Shown here one piece after another: positions 22,363 through 33,760 of a stretch of 64,000 nt of DNA. The DNA comes from Haematobia irritans. Lineage: Eukaryota; Arthropoda; Insecta; Diptera; Muscidae. Made by a program: the position numbers and the translations under genes. The notes below the pieces were generated by a model. The model was given only the letters and a program-made list of their open reading frames with translations. It made no database searches and had not been told where the DNA came from. Within the stretch, counting starts at the first letter, position 1. The number at the start of each line of letters is the position of its first letter. The DNA is taken from the NCBI RefSeq assembly GCF_050003625.1, contig NC_134397.1, forward strand, positions 197,057,063 to 197,121,062. The letters run 5' to 3'.

Positions 22363-22995
22363 AAACTAAAAAATTAAATATAAATAAGATCATTTAATTG
22401 CATTTATTTGACGTTCATTACAAACTACTAGCTATATTTGAAATTACCTACACAGTGTAATTTCAAAGTTACACATTTCATTCAAGTAATATTTTATTCG
22501 GAGCGGAGCGGTTTTTCATTTGGAAACCGCTCCGCTCCGGATTTTAGAAATGCCGCTCCCGCTCCGGCAAAAAACGGGCTTGCTCCGCTCCGCTCCGGAT
22601 CCCTGATAGAAGGTGCATCATTTTCCAACATTTTACCAAATGTTAATGTGGTAAAATTTTTTACTATTTTTTCTTTTTCCGATTTATTGGATGGGAAACA
22701 GTAATTCTTTGTATGTTATTATAACATAGTGCTTAATTTCCAGGTATGTTGAAGAGAAGGATACCTTTCCTTGAAAAACCACACTTAAGATTCACAAGAA
22801 ATATAGAATAAGATACACCCTCTCCCGCCGTATTTGTACATATAAACGAAAAATCAAGTAGTCCGATTTGTTTAAAAGAATTCAAATCTTTTCGAATTTG
22901 TTTTCAGCACGAAGGATATAGTTGACTAAGTTAACGCAAAATATTCCTCCAAATATGCTTTGGAAGGCGCAGCGAAGCGGGCCGGGTTATGCTAG

Positions 22996-23490
22996 TTTTT
23001 TATAGAAATAAAATTTTGACAACATTTTCTATAGAAGTAAAATGTTGACAAAATGTTCTATAGAAATAAAATTTAGAAAAAATTTTCTATGGAAAAAAAT
23101 TTAGACAAAATTTTTCATAGAAATAAAATTTTGACAAAAATGTCTATAGAAATAAAATTTGACAATACAGAAATAAAATTTGACAAAATATTCTATAGAA
23201 ATAAAATTTTCACAAAATATTCTATAGAAATAAAATTTTGACAAATTTTTCATAGAAATAAAATTTTGACAAAAATTTCTATAGAAATAAAATTTTGACA
23301 AAATTTTCTATAGAAATAACATTTTCACAAAATTTCCTATAGAAATAAAATTTTGACAAAATTTTCTATAGAAATAACATTTTCACAAAATTTCCTATAG
23401 AAATAAAATTTTGACAAAATTTTCTATATAAATAAAATTTTCACAAAATTTCCTATAGAAATAAACTTTTGACAAAATTTAATTAGAATT
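22996..23490. repeat. 29-bp minisatellite, long array (right part)
   Basis: Continuation of the array at 18375-19017, with about 17 further units. Several neighbouring units share TTTTCACAAAATTTCCTAT variants, indicating local unit-block duplication. Confidence 0.9.
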
Positions 23491-23564
23491 AAAATTTAAA
23501 AAAAAAAATCTTTAATTTCAATATATTTAAAAGTTTTATTATTTTTTATACCCTGTTTCTGAAC

Positions 23565-24025
23565 TATTTTGTAGGAAGAATGAACTATTTCGCACGAAAA
23601 TTGAACTAAATTTTGGTCCACATTTTGAGATTTTCACAAAGCGTTGTTAAAACCAGGAAAATTTAATGCCCTGTTGTACTTTTTAACTGCAGTTCACGAA
23701 ATTACATCCACCCATAGAAGAAAAAATGAACTAAAATAAAGAGGAAAATCATTGGCGCCAAGTCATCATCATTTTAACCCTACAGTAGTTCATTCTTACT
23801 ATTTTTGGGAATCGTACGAAAATCTTCGTTTGCTTTACTTAATATTGAACTTATGTGTACGGTCATTGAACTTTATACCCACGTTTAGTTCATAACATTT
23901 TTGAGACATACTTAAAAAAGTAAGATTTCATTAAGCTGTAGAAATTTTCAAAAAAATAATAAAATTTAACTATTAGCAAATAATTTTTTTTCCAATAGAA
24001 ATAAGTTAAATTTAGCGTTAGTTTA
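23565..24025. repeat. GAACTA-rich MITE copy
   Basis: It is the reverse complement, with divergence, of 37490-37995. Shared landmarks include AACTGCAGTTCACGAAATTA, AACCCTACAGTAGTTCATTC and CATTGGCGCCAA. The word GAACTA/TAGTTC recurs at least eight times. A third fragment is at 43640-43837, which ends TTTTTTCTGTGTGTG, so CACACAGAAAAAA is likely the element end. No coding capacity. 24026-24859 holds no named feature except a transposase scrap at about 24540-24610 (TCTGCCCAGGGCTG). Confidence 0.65.
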
Positions 24026-24859
24026 AAAACAATTTTGAAATTTGAATCAATTCTCAGGCTAAAAATTTGAAAATACTCATTTTTATATTCAATGTACTCT
24101 CATACAAACGATATGAACTTTCAAAAATAGAGAAACCCAAATTGATTCGAATTTGAGTGACTGCTTTTCAGTCGACTGGATTTTCGTTCGACATACAGAA
24201 ACAGGGTATTCATTTCGGTCATTCTATCAAAGTCCATTGTAAGTTCTATCTTTTTATAGAAGTATTAACTTTGCCTTGTTTGTTCAAGGTAATTCGTTAA
24301 AACATATAGGGATAGGGGTGCACCCAAAAAATTGTCGCAAATATGGCTTTAATATATAATATTGCAAATATTGAAATGAAGTGCTAAAATTAAATAAGAC
24401 TTTTTTCTATTTGGGAGATTTTTGGTAAAATTTTCTTCAAATTTTGGTAGATTATTTTTGGCACGATTGGTCATTGTGCGGTAAATATGAAGCGAGTAAC
24501 TTTCATTCGTGGTTGACACGTGCTGAATACTATGGTGCTGAGTCTTGTTCTAATGTCCATGATCTGCGTCCGAAATGTTTATCTGCCCAGGGCTGTCCTT
24601 AGGAAATTTTCCGTAAAATATTCGAAGAAAAATATTTGAAAATTTTGTTCAAAAACTGGAAATTTTCCGGAAAATATTTGAAAATGTTGTGCAAAAACTG
24701 CTCACTTTCATAAGTGATAAAATACCTACGATATTTTTGTTGAATAATGTACTTTTTTATCAGTTAAAATTAGAAAAAATTTTCGATAAAACACCTACAA
24801 CTGTGGACGTTGAATCTGTAAATTGATAAATAACATATTTCATTTGAATCTTCGTATTT

Positions 24860-26697
24860 TTATACCCTCCATCATAGGATGGGGGTATATTAACTTTGTC
24901 ATTCCGTTTGTAACACATCGAAATATTGCTCTAAGACCCCATAAAGTATATATATTCTGGGTCGTGGTGAAATTCTGAGTCGATCTAAGAATGTCCGTCC
25001 GTCCGTCCGTCCGTCTGTTGAAATCACGCTAACTTCCGAACGAAACGAGCTATCGACTTGAAACTTGGCACAAGTACTTGTTATCGGTGTAGGTCGGATG
25101 GTATTGAAAATGGGCCATATCGGTCCACTTTTACGTATAGCCCCCATATAAAGGGACCCTCAGATTTAGCTTGTGGAGCCTCTAACAGAAGCATATTTCA
25201 TCCGATCCGGCTGAAATTTGGTACATGGTGTTGGTATATGGTCTCTAACAACCGTGCAAAAATTGGTCCAGATCGGTCCATAATTATATATAGCCCCCAT
25301 ATAAACCGATCCCCAGATTTGGCTTGCGGAGCCTAAAAGAGAAGCAAATTTCATCCGATCCGGCTGAAATTTGGTACACGGTGTTGGTATATGGTCTCTA
25401 ACAACCATGCAAAAAGTGATCCACATCGGTCCATAATTATATATAGCCCCCATATAAACCGATCCCCAGATTTGGCTTGCGGAGCCTCAAAGGGAAGAAA
25501 ATTTCATCCGATCCGGCTGAAATTTGGTACATGATGTTGGTATATGGTCTCTGACAACCATGCAAAAATTGGTCCATATCGGTTAATTATATATAGCCCC
25601 ATATGAATTTGGAACATGGTGTTAGTATATGATCTTTAACAACCGTGCCAGAATTGGTCCATAAGGGTCCATAATTATATATAGGCCCCATATAAAACGT
25701 TCTCCAGATTTGACCTCCGGAGCCTCTTGGAGGAGCAAAATTCATCCGATCCGGTTCGAATTAGGAACGTGGTATTAGTATATGGTCGCTAAGGACCATA
25801 CCCAAAATTGGTCCAATCACACAAAAATTGGTCCATATCGGTTCATAATCATGGTTGCCACTAGAGCCAAAAATAATCTACCAAAATTTTATTTCTATAG
25901 AAAATTTTGTCAAAATTTTATTTCTATAGAAAATTTTGTCAAAATTTTATTTCTATAGAAAATTTTGTCAAAATTTTATTTCTATAGAAAATTTTGTCAA
26001 AATTTTATTTCCATAGAAAATTTTGTCAAAATTTTATTTCTAGAGAAAATTTTGTTAAAATTTTATTCCGTTCATAATAAAATTTTCATCATTGCAAAAA
26101 TTGTATTTCTATAGAAAATTTTGTCAAAGTTTTATTTCTATAGAAAATTTTGTCAAAATTTTATTTCTATAGAAAATTTTGTTCAAATTTTATTCGGTTC
26201 ATAATCATGGTTGCCACTCGAGCCAGAAATAATCTACCAAGATTTTATTTCTATAGAAAATTTTGTCAAAAGTTTATTTCTATCGAAAATTTTGTTAAAA
26301 TTTTATTTCTGTGGAAATTTTTGTCAAAATTTTCTTTCTATAGAAAATTTTGTCAAAATTTTTATTTCTATAGGAAATTTTGTGAAAATTTTATTTCTAT
26401 AGAAAATTTTGTTAAAATTTTATTTCTGTAGAAAATTTTGTCAAAATGTTATGTCTACTTTGTCAAACTGAATTATATACGTATTGGATCGATCTTTTTG
26501 ATTTAATATATACCACGTATGTACTTACATAAAATTTAGAAGATGGTGTTAGTAGGTTTTAAGATACCTTGCCATCGTGACCGCAACTTAAGTAATTCGA
26601 TTGTGGAATGCAGTGATTAGAAGAAGTTTCTACGCAATCCATGATGGAGGGTACATAAGCTTCGGCCTGGCCGAACTTACGGCCGTATATACTTGTT
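24860..26697 (-). repeat. Family A repeat, full span, with minisatellite inside
   Basis: On the minus strand it runs from the AACAAGTATATACGGCCGTA hairpin end at 26697 to the TATACCCTCCATCATAGGAT end at 24860. A TA core (about 24948) and the (GTCC)n tract (24990-25015) lie near the latter, followed by tandem modules at 25130-25860. A 29-bp minisatellite block (25872-26455) with GGTTGCCACT flanks sits between modules and hairpin end. The same order recurs at 46713-49013 and 53377-55068, so the minisatellite is either a regular part of one subfamily or was captured before it spread. Confidence 0.85.
25872..26455. repeat. 29-bp minisatellite within family A
   Basis: Units TTTATTTCTATAGAAAATTT + TGTCAAAAT, about 17 units in two blocks, each preceded by GGTTGCCACTAGAGCC or GGTTGCCACTCGAGCC and AATCTACCA. 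The repeat of this leader at about 25852 and 26208 shows that leader plus array was duplicated as a block. Confidence 0.85.
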
Positions 26698-26807
26698 TAT
26701 GATATGAAATTATTTTTCGTTTTACGTATTATTACCTGATTAATGTTTTTCTATTCGGATCTTTTGAGTAAAAAAGGATTGTTATATAATTAACATTCAT
26801 TTGGAGC

Positions 26808-26998
26808 CGCGTGAAAGATAAGATCAAAGCAAACAGTCCAGCATCGCTTCCAGTCCTCGAGGATTCGTGAAGCTATAGAGGAAATACACTTTGTGATTTG
26901 GTTATGCAAAATCTCATAGTAAGGATATGGCCCTGTTAACGTCATCTTGGTGCCCATTTGGCGATATTGGTTTTTATTACAAATGGCTTATGAAATAA
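26808..26998 (+). pseudogene. C-terminal relic of a DD41D-like transposase
   Basis: Read with two frameshifts it gives WSRVKDKIKANSPASLPVLE, then REAIEEIH and DLVMQNLIVRIW, then RHLGAHLA. This lines up with the C-terminus of the transposase at 58893-59546 (WGYVKSKVYRNKPATIPALE, then HLNEIIFKK). Stops at the frame joins show it is dead. No inverted repeats were found around it. Confidence 0.6.
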
Positions 26999-27066
26999 AT
27001 ATTTTTCTTTAAATACTAAATCAAATAGTTCCTGGTGGAAAAGCTTTATTTGCGTTACTACGATAT

Positions 27067-27264
27067 TTAATTAAGTCCACTCGTGATCATATAAATAAGA
27101 TCATATTCATATAAAATTTCATGATGACAAACTCTATAGCTTATTCCTAAGCTCCACTTAGTTATCCAATTATCTTGAAGCCCCCTAATATCTCCAGTCA
27201 ACTCATTTAACTTTACAAGACAAAATTTGTCCTCTGTCTGCTTCCATAACAAATTGTCAAACAT
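27067..27264 (-). other. Short unassigned open frame
   Basis: A 65-codon frame with start and stop on the minus strand and fairly balanced residue usage, in a region (26999-28038) otherwise free of the dispersed repeats. I see no signal peptide, domain or conserved motif, no splice-linked exon and no clear promoter. It may be chance, a repeat remnant or the end of a host gene. The rest of 26999-28038 shows nothing else, apart from a tRNA-like GGTTCAAACAGCAG near 27968. Confidence 0.2.
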
Positions 27265-28038
27265 GGTTTGTTTTAGAAGAACATTTTCTGGCGTCTAGTC
27301 GTGGTGGTGTTGGAAGTGGTTAACAAGTTATCTCCATTAAATGCAAATATTTAGCCATAGAATTCAAAAATTATTTATTATTACTTGTAGTGCATCGTGC
27401 ACACCCTGTTCTCTGATATTGCGTTGCTCATTTAACTACAAGTAAATCAAAACACCCCATCTACGGAATCAAGCTTCTTAAGAACCCTCATAATATACGT
27501 AGAAGAAAAAAAATCGAATAAAAAATTATGTGAAAAGCTATGAGACTGCCTTTATCGTTCTTATTCATTTTTTTTTTTTCATGGATACTTAGAGTGAATA
27601 ATTAGCCAAGCAATCTATGCAAAAGTTAACTCAGATGCCACATAAACGAAACATAGTGATGCAGTCTTCAAGATATTCTCCTAATGGTGGTTTGTTTTAC
27701 ATTTCGTTGTTGATGGTAATAATTAATTTGGAGCGACAAGTGGAAATATTGCAAAATCCCCTTGTATGGACGAGGAAACAAGCTTCATTCATTCTAGTCA
27801 AGAATTTGTGAGAATTTTCCTAAAGCATGAATTCAGAATGGTCACCTAAGACCATAACACTGGTCTACATTTCATCTAAAGTTCTGAACATCTTTGTTGA
27901 TTACACAATAAGTAACATGTAAGGTAAAGGGTAATTTTTTAGCTATTACATTTTTTTGGCAACACAGGTTCAAACAGCAGACGCACGTTTCCTGTTTTTT
28001 CATATGCTTGCTGTGTTAAGAAACACACAAAAGATTCC

Positions 28039-28395
28039 TAATTCAATCACGAAATTACTTGATACAATTAATGTTTCAATTTAAATGTCTTCAATGACAA
28101 AAATGATAGTATCAATGACAGTTTCAATTAGACATAAAAAATATTTGATTAACAAATTAATTGATTTGATTTTAAAATTTCAATTAATTTGGTAATTGGT
28201 TCAATTAAAAATTAAATTGATTTTTAATTAATTCAATCAAAAATTCAATTGTTGTCGAGTGGAAAACTTAGCTTTTTAATTGATTAAATGGGTTGTTTTT
28301 TTTTTAATTAAATCAGTTAAACAATTAATTGAGTTTTGAAATCGATCTCGATTAAATTTTCTAATTAAATTGGAGCAATTAAGTGTTTAAAACCC
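28039..28395. repeat. AT-rich AATTAATTGA MITE copy
   Basis: Dense alternation of TCAATTAATTTGGTAATTGG, TTTTTAATTAATTCAATC and CAATTAAGTG, in both orientations, as at 53005-53320. The edges are too AT-rich to place exactly. Confidence 0.5.
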
Positions 28396-28418
28396 CCGCG
28401 AAATCGTTCACTCATTTT

Positions 28419-30110
28419 TATACCCATCACCATAGAATGGTGATGGGGGTGTACTAAGTTTGTCATTCCGTTTATAACACATCGAAATATCGATTTCCGA
28501 CTATATAAAGTATATTCTTGATCAGGGAGAAATTGTAAGACGATATAAGCATGTCCGTCTGGTTGTCTGTCTGTCTGTTGTAATCACACTCCAGTCTTCA
28601 ATAATTGCGCTATCGTCCTGAAATTTGGCACAGATCCGTCTTTTGTCTGCACGCAGACCAAGTTCGAAGATGGGCTATATCGGTCCAGGTTTTGACCCAT
28701 ATAAACCGATACCCCGAATTGGGGTCTTGGGCTTCTAGAAACCCTAGTTCTTATTCGATTTGTCTGAAGTTGGAAATCTAGAGGTATTTTAGGACCAAAA
28801 AGAGGTGTGTCGAAAATGTTTTGGTATAGCCCTCATATAGACCGATCTCCCCATTTTACCTCTTTGGCTTCTAGAAACCGTAGTTTTTAACCGATTTGTC
28901 TGAAGTTGGAAACCTAGAGGTATTTTAGTACCAAAAATAGATGTGTCGAAAATGGGGTGTTTTGGTATAGCCCATATATAGACCGATCTCACGATTTTAC
29001 TTCATGGGCTTCTAGAAACCGTAGTTTTTATGCCATTTGTCTGAAATTGGAAATCTAGAGGTATTTTAGGACCATAAAGAGGGGTGCCGAAAATGGTGTG
29101 TATCGGTCCATGTTTTGGTATAGCCCTCATATAGACCGATCTCCCGATTTTACCTCTTGGGCTTCTAGAAACAGTAGTTTTTAACCGATTTGTCTGAAGT
29201 TGGAAATCTAGAGGTATTTTAGGACCCTAAATAGCTGTGTCGCAAATGGGGTGTATCGGTCTATGTTTTGGTACAGCCCTTATATAGACCGATCTCCCGA
29301 TTTTACCTCTTTGGCTTCTAGAAACCGTAGTTTTTAACCGATTTGTCTGAAGTTGGAAATCTAGAGGTATTTTAGGACCACAAATAACTGTGTCGAAAAT
29401 GGGGTGTATTGGTCCATGTTTTGGTATACCCCTCATATAGACCGATCTCCCGATTTTACCTCTTTGGCTTCTAGAAACCGTAGTTTTTAACCGATTTGTC
29501 TGAAGTTGGAAATCTAGTGGTATTTTAGTACCAAAAATAGATGTGTCGAAAATGGGGTGTATCGGTCCATGTTTTGGTATAGCCCGTATATACACCGATC
29601 TCACGATTTTACTTCATGGGTTTCTAGAAACCGTAGTTTTTAACCGATTTGTATGAAGTTGGAAATCTAGAGGTATTTTAGGACCATAAAGAGGGGTGCC
29701 GAAAATGGTGTGTATCGGTCCATGTTTTGGTATAGCCCCCATATAGACCGATCTCACGATTTTACTTCATGGGCTTCTAGAAACCGTAGTTTTTAACCGA
29801 TTTGTCTGAAATTGGAAATCTAGAGGTATTTTATGACCACAAATAGCTGTGTCGAAAATGGGGTGTATCGGTCTATGTTGTGGTATAGCCCTCATATTGA
29901 CCGATCTCACAATTTTACTTCTTGGGCTTCTGGAAACCGTAATTTTTATCCGATTTGTCTGAAATTGAAAATCTTGAGGTTTTTTAGGACCATAATAGAC
30001 TGATCTCCCCATTTAAGTCCTTGGTCGTATATAAACCGTGGCTTTTGGTAAGGCCGATTTCACTTCTTGATGGTATTGAAGGCGCACTAATCATGAAAAT
30101 TGCTTGAAAC
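28419..30110 (-). repeat. Family B repeat with at least seven modules
   Basis: It begins (3' end of the element) TATACCCATCACCATAGAAT with the TA core and GTCCGTCTGGTTGTCTGTCT tract, then modules holding TTTTGGTATAGCCCTCATAT. Six successive module positions at 29124, 29277, 29430, 29583, 29736 and 29889 (TAGCCC block, by my count) are each 153 bp apart. It is truncated near 30110. A SINE tail fragment (TTAGGTTAGGTGGCAGCCCG) follows at 30119-30172. Confidence 0.85.
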
Positions 30111-30172
30111 TGAATGTAAGTTAGGTTAGGTGGCAGCCCGATATTTCAGGCTCACTTAGACTACTCAGTCTA

Positions 30173-30747
30173 TTGAAACTGAATGTAAAATTTCAAGATT
30201 TTACTTCTCGTAATCATTTGAATAATGGGGGTAAAAATCTACAGATATTAGATTTCAAATCAAGTCGTTATTTTATAATTTACATGCACACTTACATGAG
30301 ATGGTTATGACTTCTCAAAAACTCAAATAAAAATGGTTCTTATAAATCCAGAATCTGATTTAGTCTTCATAGACTGAATCTTTAAATTTACCTTCGGGAA
30401 GTGTACTGGTTGAATTGATCTGCTTGGGAGAACATCTGTCATCAAACCATAACAGACCTCCTTATCGCAATTGAAAACGATGCATCAATACCTCAATTAA
30501 AATGTTTGTGATATGAATGTATTGACTATAATTTTAAAAAAATGTTTAACATTTTGTTGTATGTGTAATTCCCTATATAAATAAAAAACTACATAAAAAT
30601 ATTATGACATCAAGGCATACCATTCTAACTTCTTGTCGAGATGTTCCTTATTATTATGAACAAAGGTTAAAGAACGCAGATTCAAATCTCTCCATTGGCA
30701 AAATATGTTAATCATATAGTTTTTCGAAAGACTGGTTTTTTACGTTG
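30173..30747. other. Family B tail-like remnant and spacer
   Basis: Positions 30173-30410 resemble, reversed, the family B 5' region at about 9540-9770 (TAAATTTACCTTCGGGAAGT; CATGCACACTTACATGAG). 30411-30747 is unassigned, with a tRNA-like B-box AACGCAGATTCAAATCTC at about 30675. Confidence 0.4.
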
Positions 30748-31033
30748 CACCCAGAGAAGGAATATGATTACCTCAAACATGTGTCATGTTATTTTCTCGA
30801 AAATTATGTAGCTGATTTCGGCAACCATGCGACGTTAGATTTTCGAAGTTGCGTTGTTATCTGTGTCCAATCTTTGCATGGTTTGCCATAGAAACTCATA
30901 ATTCACTTTGCGTCGTGTTTTTTTGGAACGTATCTGCGACGCAAAGCGAGAAAAATGTTCCATGCGCACTGTTCCAAAATAATATTTTGCTCTTGAAACA
31001 TGTTTGAGGTGATCATATTCCTTCTCTGCGTGT
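30748..31033. mobile_element. MITE with CAGAGAAGGAATATGAT ends
   Basis: The left end CACCCAGAGAAGGAATATGA and then TTACCTCAAACATGT mirrors the right end ACATGTTTGAGGTGATCATA with TTCCTTCTCTGCGTGTG. The element is about 286 bp and can fold on itself (arms of about 35 bp). Sister copies are at 32029-32281 and, degraded, 37150-37490; one end lies at about 49205. The target duplication is not clear. Confidence 0.75.
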
Positions 31034-32028
31034 GTAATTCGTTTTTATATATTTATATATTTTTTTCATTAAAAATCAATAAAAAAAATTAAATTATCGT
31101 AAGTTGCAATTCCTACTTAAAAGAACTTCCACGGAAGTGAAAAAGTCAAACAGCACAGGTTCGAATCGCAGCAGGGATGAAATTTTTAAATTAAATTTTA
31201 TTGCTTGTTATTGCGAAATTTAATTGTACAAAACAAAAAAATTTCACTTAAAACGCCATAATATGTTACCAGAAGTGGGAAAAAATAAATGGAGCATCCC
31301 GGGATGAGCTTTAAAATAAATGTCTGATGGGATGTTTGTTTACCCCTTTCCCTTTCAACCAATTAGTATTTTAATATCTAATTTCGTCACTTATTTCCCA
31401 CAATGAAGGTTAAAGTTGTTCCCTAGTGTACATTTTTTTATTACATGGCGATTCACCAACCTGGCCAGTGATTGATGGAGTACCTTCATAACAGAAAAAC
31501 GATGGACACAATATACCATAAACACTTAAGTGACCACCTGCCTAACCAGACCTCCATTCATCTGGCCAAATATTAAACACGAACTCGGTATGCACAAAAT
31601 AACAGTGCAATCCACTAAGATTACTTGTTAAGCTACACGTTCTGAAGTTAATAAAAGATAGATTAGAAATAAGCATAAGTAATTAAATAAATGTGTATAG
31701 GTTCGTCGGAATATGGCTTTTCAATGTGCTCTATGCTTATATTTAAGCTTAATTGTTTCTTTAGAAGAAACTATGAAATGCCGGTAAGAGGGCGTTTCAT
31801 CAAAACATATGCTATGAAAAATCAAAGGGGTATTGAAGAAGAAAAATAAACTATAAATTTCTGAGCAAATGATTCCCATACAGGAGGATACTTAATATAT
31901 TCGTGAAAAAAGAAAGGTTGTTGAATATGCTGGCTACTTCAGCGGAGTGTATATCAGTTTTTCAGGCCTTTTCTAGTGATCTACCACTGAGGCATTCGAG
32001 TTTAAGCTTAAGCCTACACATCAAGCTT
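31034..32028. other. Internal fragment of the CCCAGCAAAA element, then spacer
   Basis: 31080-31340 matches the inside of the element at 40325-41367: AAAGAACTTCCACGGAAGTG, then AAAAGTCAAACAGCACAGG, TTCGAATCGCAGCAGGGATG and a CCCGGGATGAGCTTTAAAA block. The B-box-like GGTTCGAATC suggests a tRNA-derived part. 31341-32028 shows nothing that I can name. Confidence 0.45.
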
Positions 32029-32281
32029 ACACCCTGAGAAGGAATATGATTACCTCAAACATGTTTCAAGAGCACCATGTTACTTTTTCACAGTGACCAT
32101 GTAGCATTTTTGTTGCAAAAATATTCTTTTCTCGTCCAACATAAAATGCTTTCCGAAATCAGATACATAAATTCCGAGAAAAGAATACGGTTTCAACAAA
32201 CATGCTACATGTTTTCCATGAAAAAGTAACATTTTGCTCTTGGAACATTGTTGTGGTGATCATATTCCTTCTCTGCGTGTA
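32029..32281. mobile_element. MITE with CAGAGAAGGAATATGAT ends, second copy
   Basis: The left end ACACCCTGAGAAGGAATATG and ATTACCTCAAACATG pairs with the right end GTGGTGATCATATTCCTTCT and CTGCGTGT. It is about 253 bp and folds on itself; the middle differs from the copy at 30748-31033. Confidence 0.7.
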
Positions 32282-32432
32282 CAATTCCACCGTTGATATT
32301 CTTGACTGCTAAACGATTGCAATCCCTTTGATGTCGAAACTAGATATGTTCCAAATTTTCGAAAAATGCCAAGTAAGCTTGTATGACATCAATAATTAAG
32401 AAAACTTGCAATGTTTGTGTACACGTTTGCCA

Positions 32433-32875
32433 CAGGTGGTAGAATTCTACCAAAAATAGTATATTTTTTACTGTTGGGTAGATTGGTAGAATTCTTGATG
32501 TTTTGGTAGATTTTGCAAATTATGCTTCTACACCTAAGAGGCACTTCACAAATTTTCTATTGAAATACATTTTGACAAAATTTTCTATAAAAATAAAATG
32601 TTGCCAAAATTTTCTATAGAAATAGAATTGTGGCAAAATTTTCTATAGAAATTATATTTTGACAAAATTTTCTATAGAAATAAAATTGTGACAAAATTAC
32701 CTATAGAAATACAATTTTGACAAAATTTCCTATAGAAATAAAATTTTGCATCGAAATAAAAATTTGAAACAATTTTCTAAGAAATAAAATTTTGCACAAT
32801 AAGATTTTTTATTTGGTGGTTTTTTGGTAAAATTTTCTCCAAATTTTGGTAGATTAGTTTGGGTTCAAGTGGCAA
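32433..32875. repeat. Minisatellite-bearing element with GTTGCCAC-type ends
   Basis: It starts GTTTGCCACAGGTGGTAGAA and TTCTACC, contains about nine 29-bp units (32545-32800), and closes with TTTTGGTAGATTAGTTTGGG and TTCAAGTGGCAAG. Thus TGCCAC...GGTAGA on one side mirrors TCTACC...GTGGCA on the other. The minisatellite seems to travel inside an element with these inverted ends. 32876-33188 holds family D-like scraps (TATATCTAAATCTAAATCC). Confidence 0.6.
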
Positions 32876-33188
32876 GTGTTTATCTTAACATATTTCTTAA
32901 CATATTTCCTTTAATTTTGGCATGTTTTGCTAGAATGCTAGTTCTGCTGTGCAAAATTTCACGTAAATCGGGCTAAAACTTTGGCTTCTGTGGTTACATA
33001 TTTGTAAATCGGCCGAAGGATATGTATGGACCCTATATCTAAATCTAAATCCAAATTAAGCACATTTGAAAAAAATTATCAATTGTACTCTTTGTGCAAA
33101 ATCTAACACTGGATTCTGGGACCTTATAAATGTATATCGGGCGAAAGTTACTTATGTAAATGGGAAACGATTTTTTCCGAAATCAATA

Positions 33189-33760
33189 CCCAGCAAAAAA
33201 ATTTTGATGTTCTTCTAAAGGCACAACTTTAAAAGTACTTCTAAAAATGTCCTCTCAAATAAGTTCTTTATTTTAACTACCCAGGAGGTTGTTTTGATTC
33301 AATTTTGTATAACTAGCACTTTTCATATTTTTAATGGGTAGTTTGAAGTTTTTTTTTTTTCAAATGTGTTAAAAACAGAGTAAGAATTAATGAAGTGGTA
33401 CAAAATTTTTACAAGTTTGTCGAAAAAAATGCTACATTCATTCTAAAAAAATGCGAATTTTTGGAAAAGTTTTGATGCCAAACGTTTCAGACAGCGTTAG
33501 AATGCATTAAAATTCATAAAAATTATAAAAATTATTTATTTTGCAAAACATCATACAATTTTTTAATACACATCCTAAACACTGAATTCGGATCACACCT
33601 TAAGAAGTGATGAAAATTCATTGCAACGGCTATTAAAATGGTGGACATCCGTCCTATAACAAGCCCTTGTTAAATTAATCGCTTCTGCGCCAATTTTTCA
33701 CCACTTCCGAATTCAAAAAGAACATTTGCACTACTTTATTGGCGACGCTTTTTTGTTGGG
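33189..33760. mobile_element. TA-flanked MITE with CCCAGCAAAAAA ends
   Basis: Left end CCCAGCAAAAAAATTTTG, right end CTTTTTTGTTGGG, flanked by TA on both sides (33187-33188 and 33761-33762). 572 bp, no coding capacity. The same ends bound the 1043-bp element at 40325-41367. TA duplication suggests mobilisation by a Tc1-mariner-type transposase (inference). Confidence 0.75.

Larger units (their letters stand above)
20270..22605. mobile_element. hAT-type element 3 with GGAGCGGAGCGG subterminal repeats
   Basis: The ends are perfect inverted repeats CAGGGATCCGGAGCGG, flanked by an exact 8-bp duplication ATAGAAGG (20262-20269 and 22606-22613). The empty site is visible in Helitron 1, which has GTAGAGGG in place of the single copy. 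Both subterminal regions (20280-20400 and 22498-22605) are packed with GCTCCGCTCCGCTCC repeats, possible transposase-binding or hairpin sites. No transposase is present; the interior is a family D repeat and CACTG-type fragments. Confidence 0.92.
19018..22995 (+). mobile_element. Helitron 2 carrying a nested hAT
   Basis: The 5' end is TCTATATATATAAAATTCAA leading into TCTATGTTTGTTTATTTG, and the 3' end GCGAAGCGGGCCGGGTTATG then CTAG. The left flank ends in A (GACAACA) and the right begins with T (TTTTTTATAG); joined they restore a minisatellite unit, so insertion was between A and T without duplication, the Helitron rule. No Rep/helicase is present. Without the inner hAT (20270-22605 plus one 8-bp duplicate) the element is about 1.6 kb and collinear with Helitron 1. 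Confidence 0.92.

Noticed and set aside
29227..29604. 125-codon open frame
   Set aside because: It is the family B module translation; no independent support.
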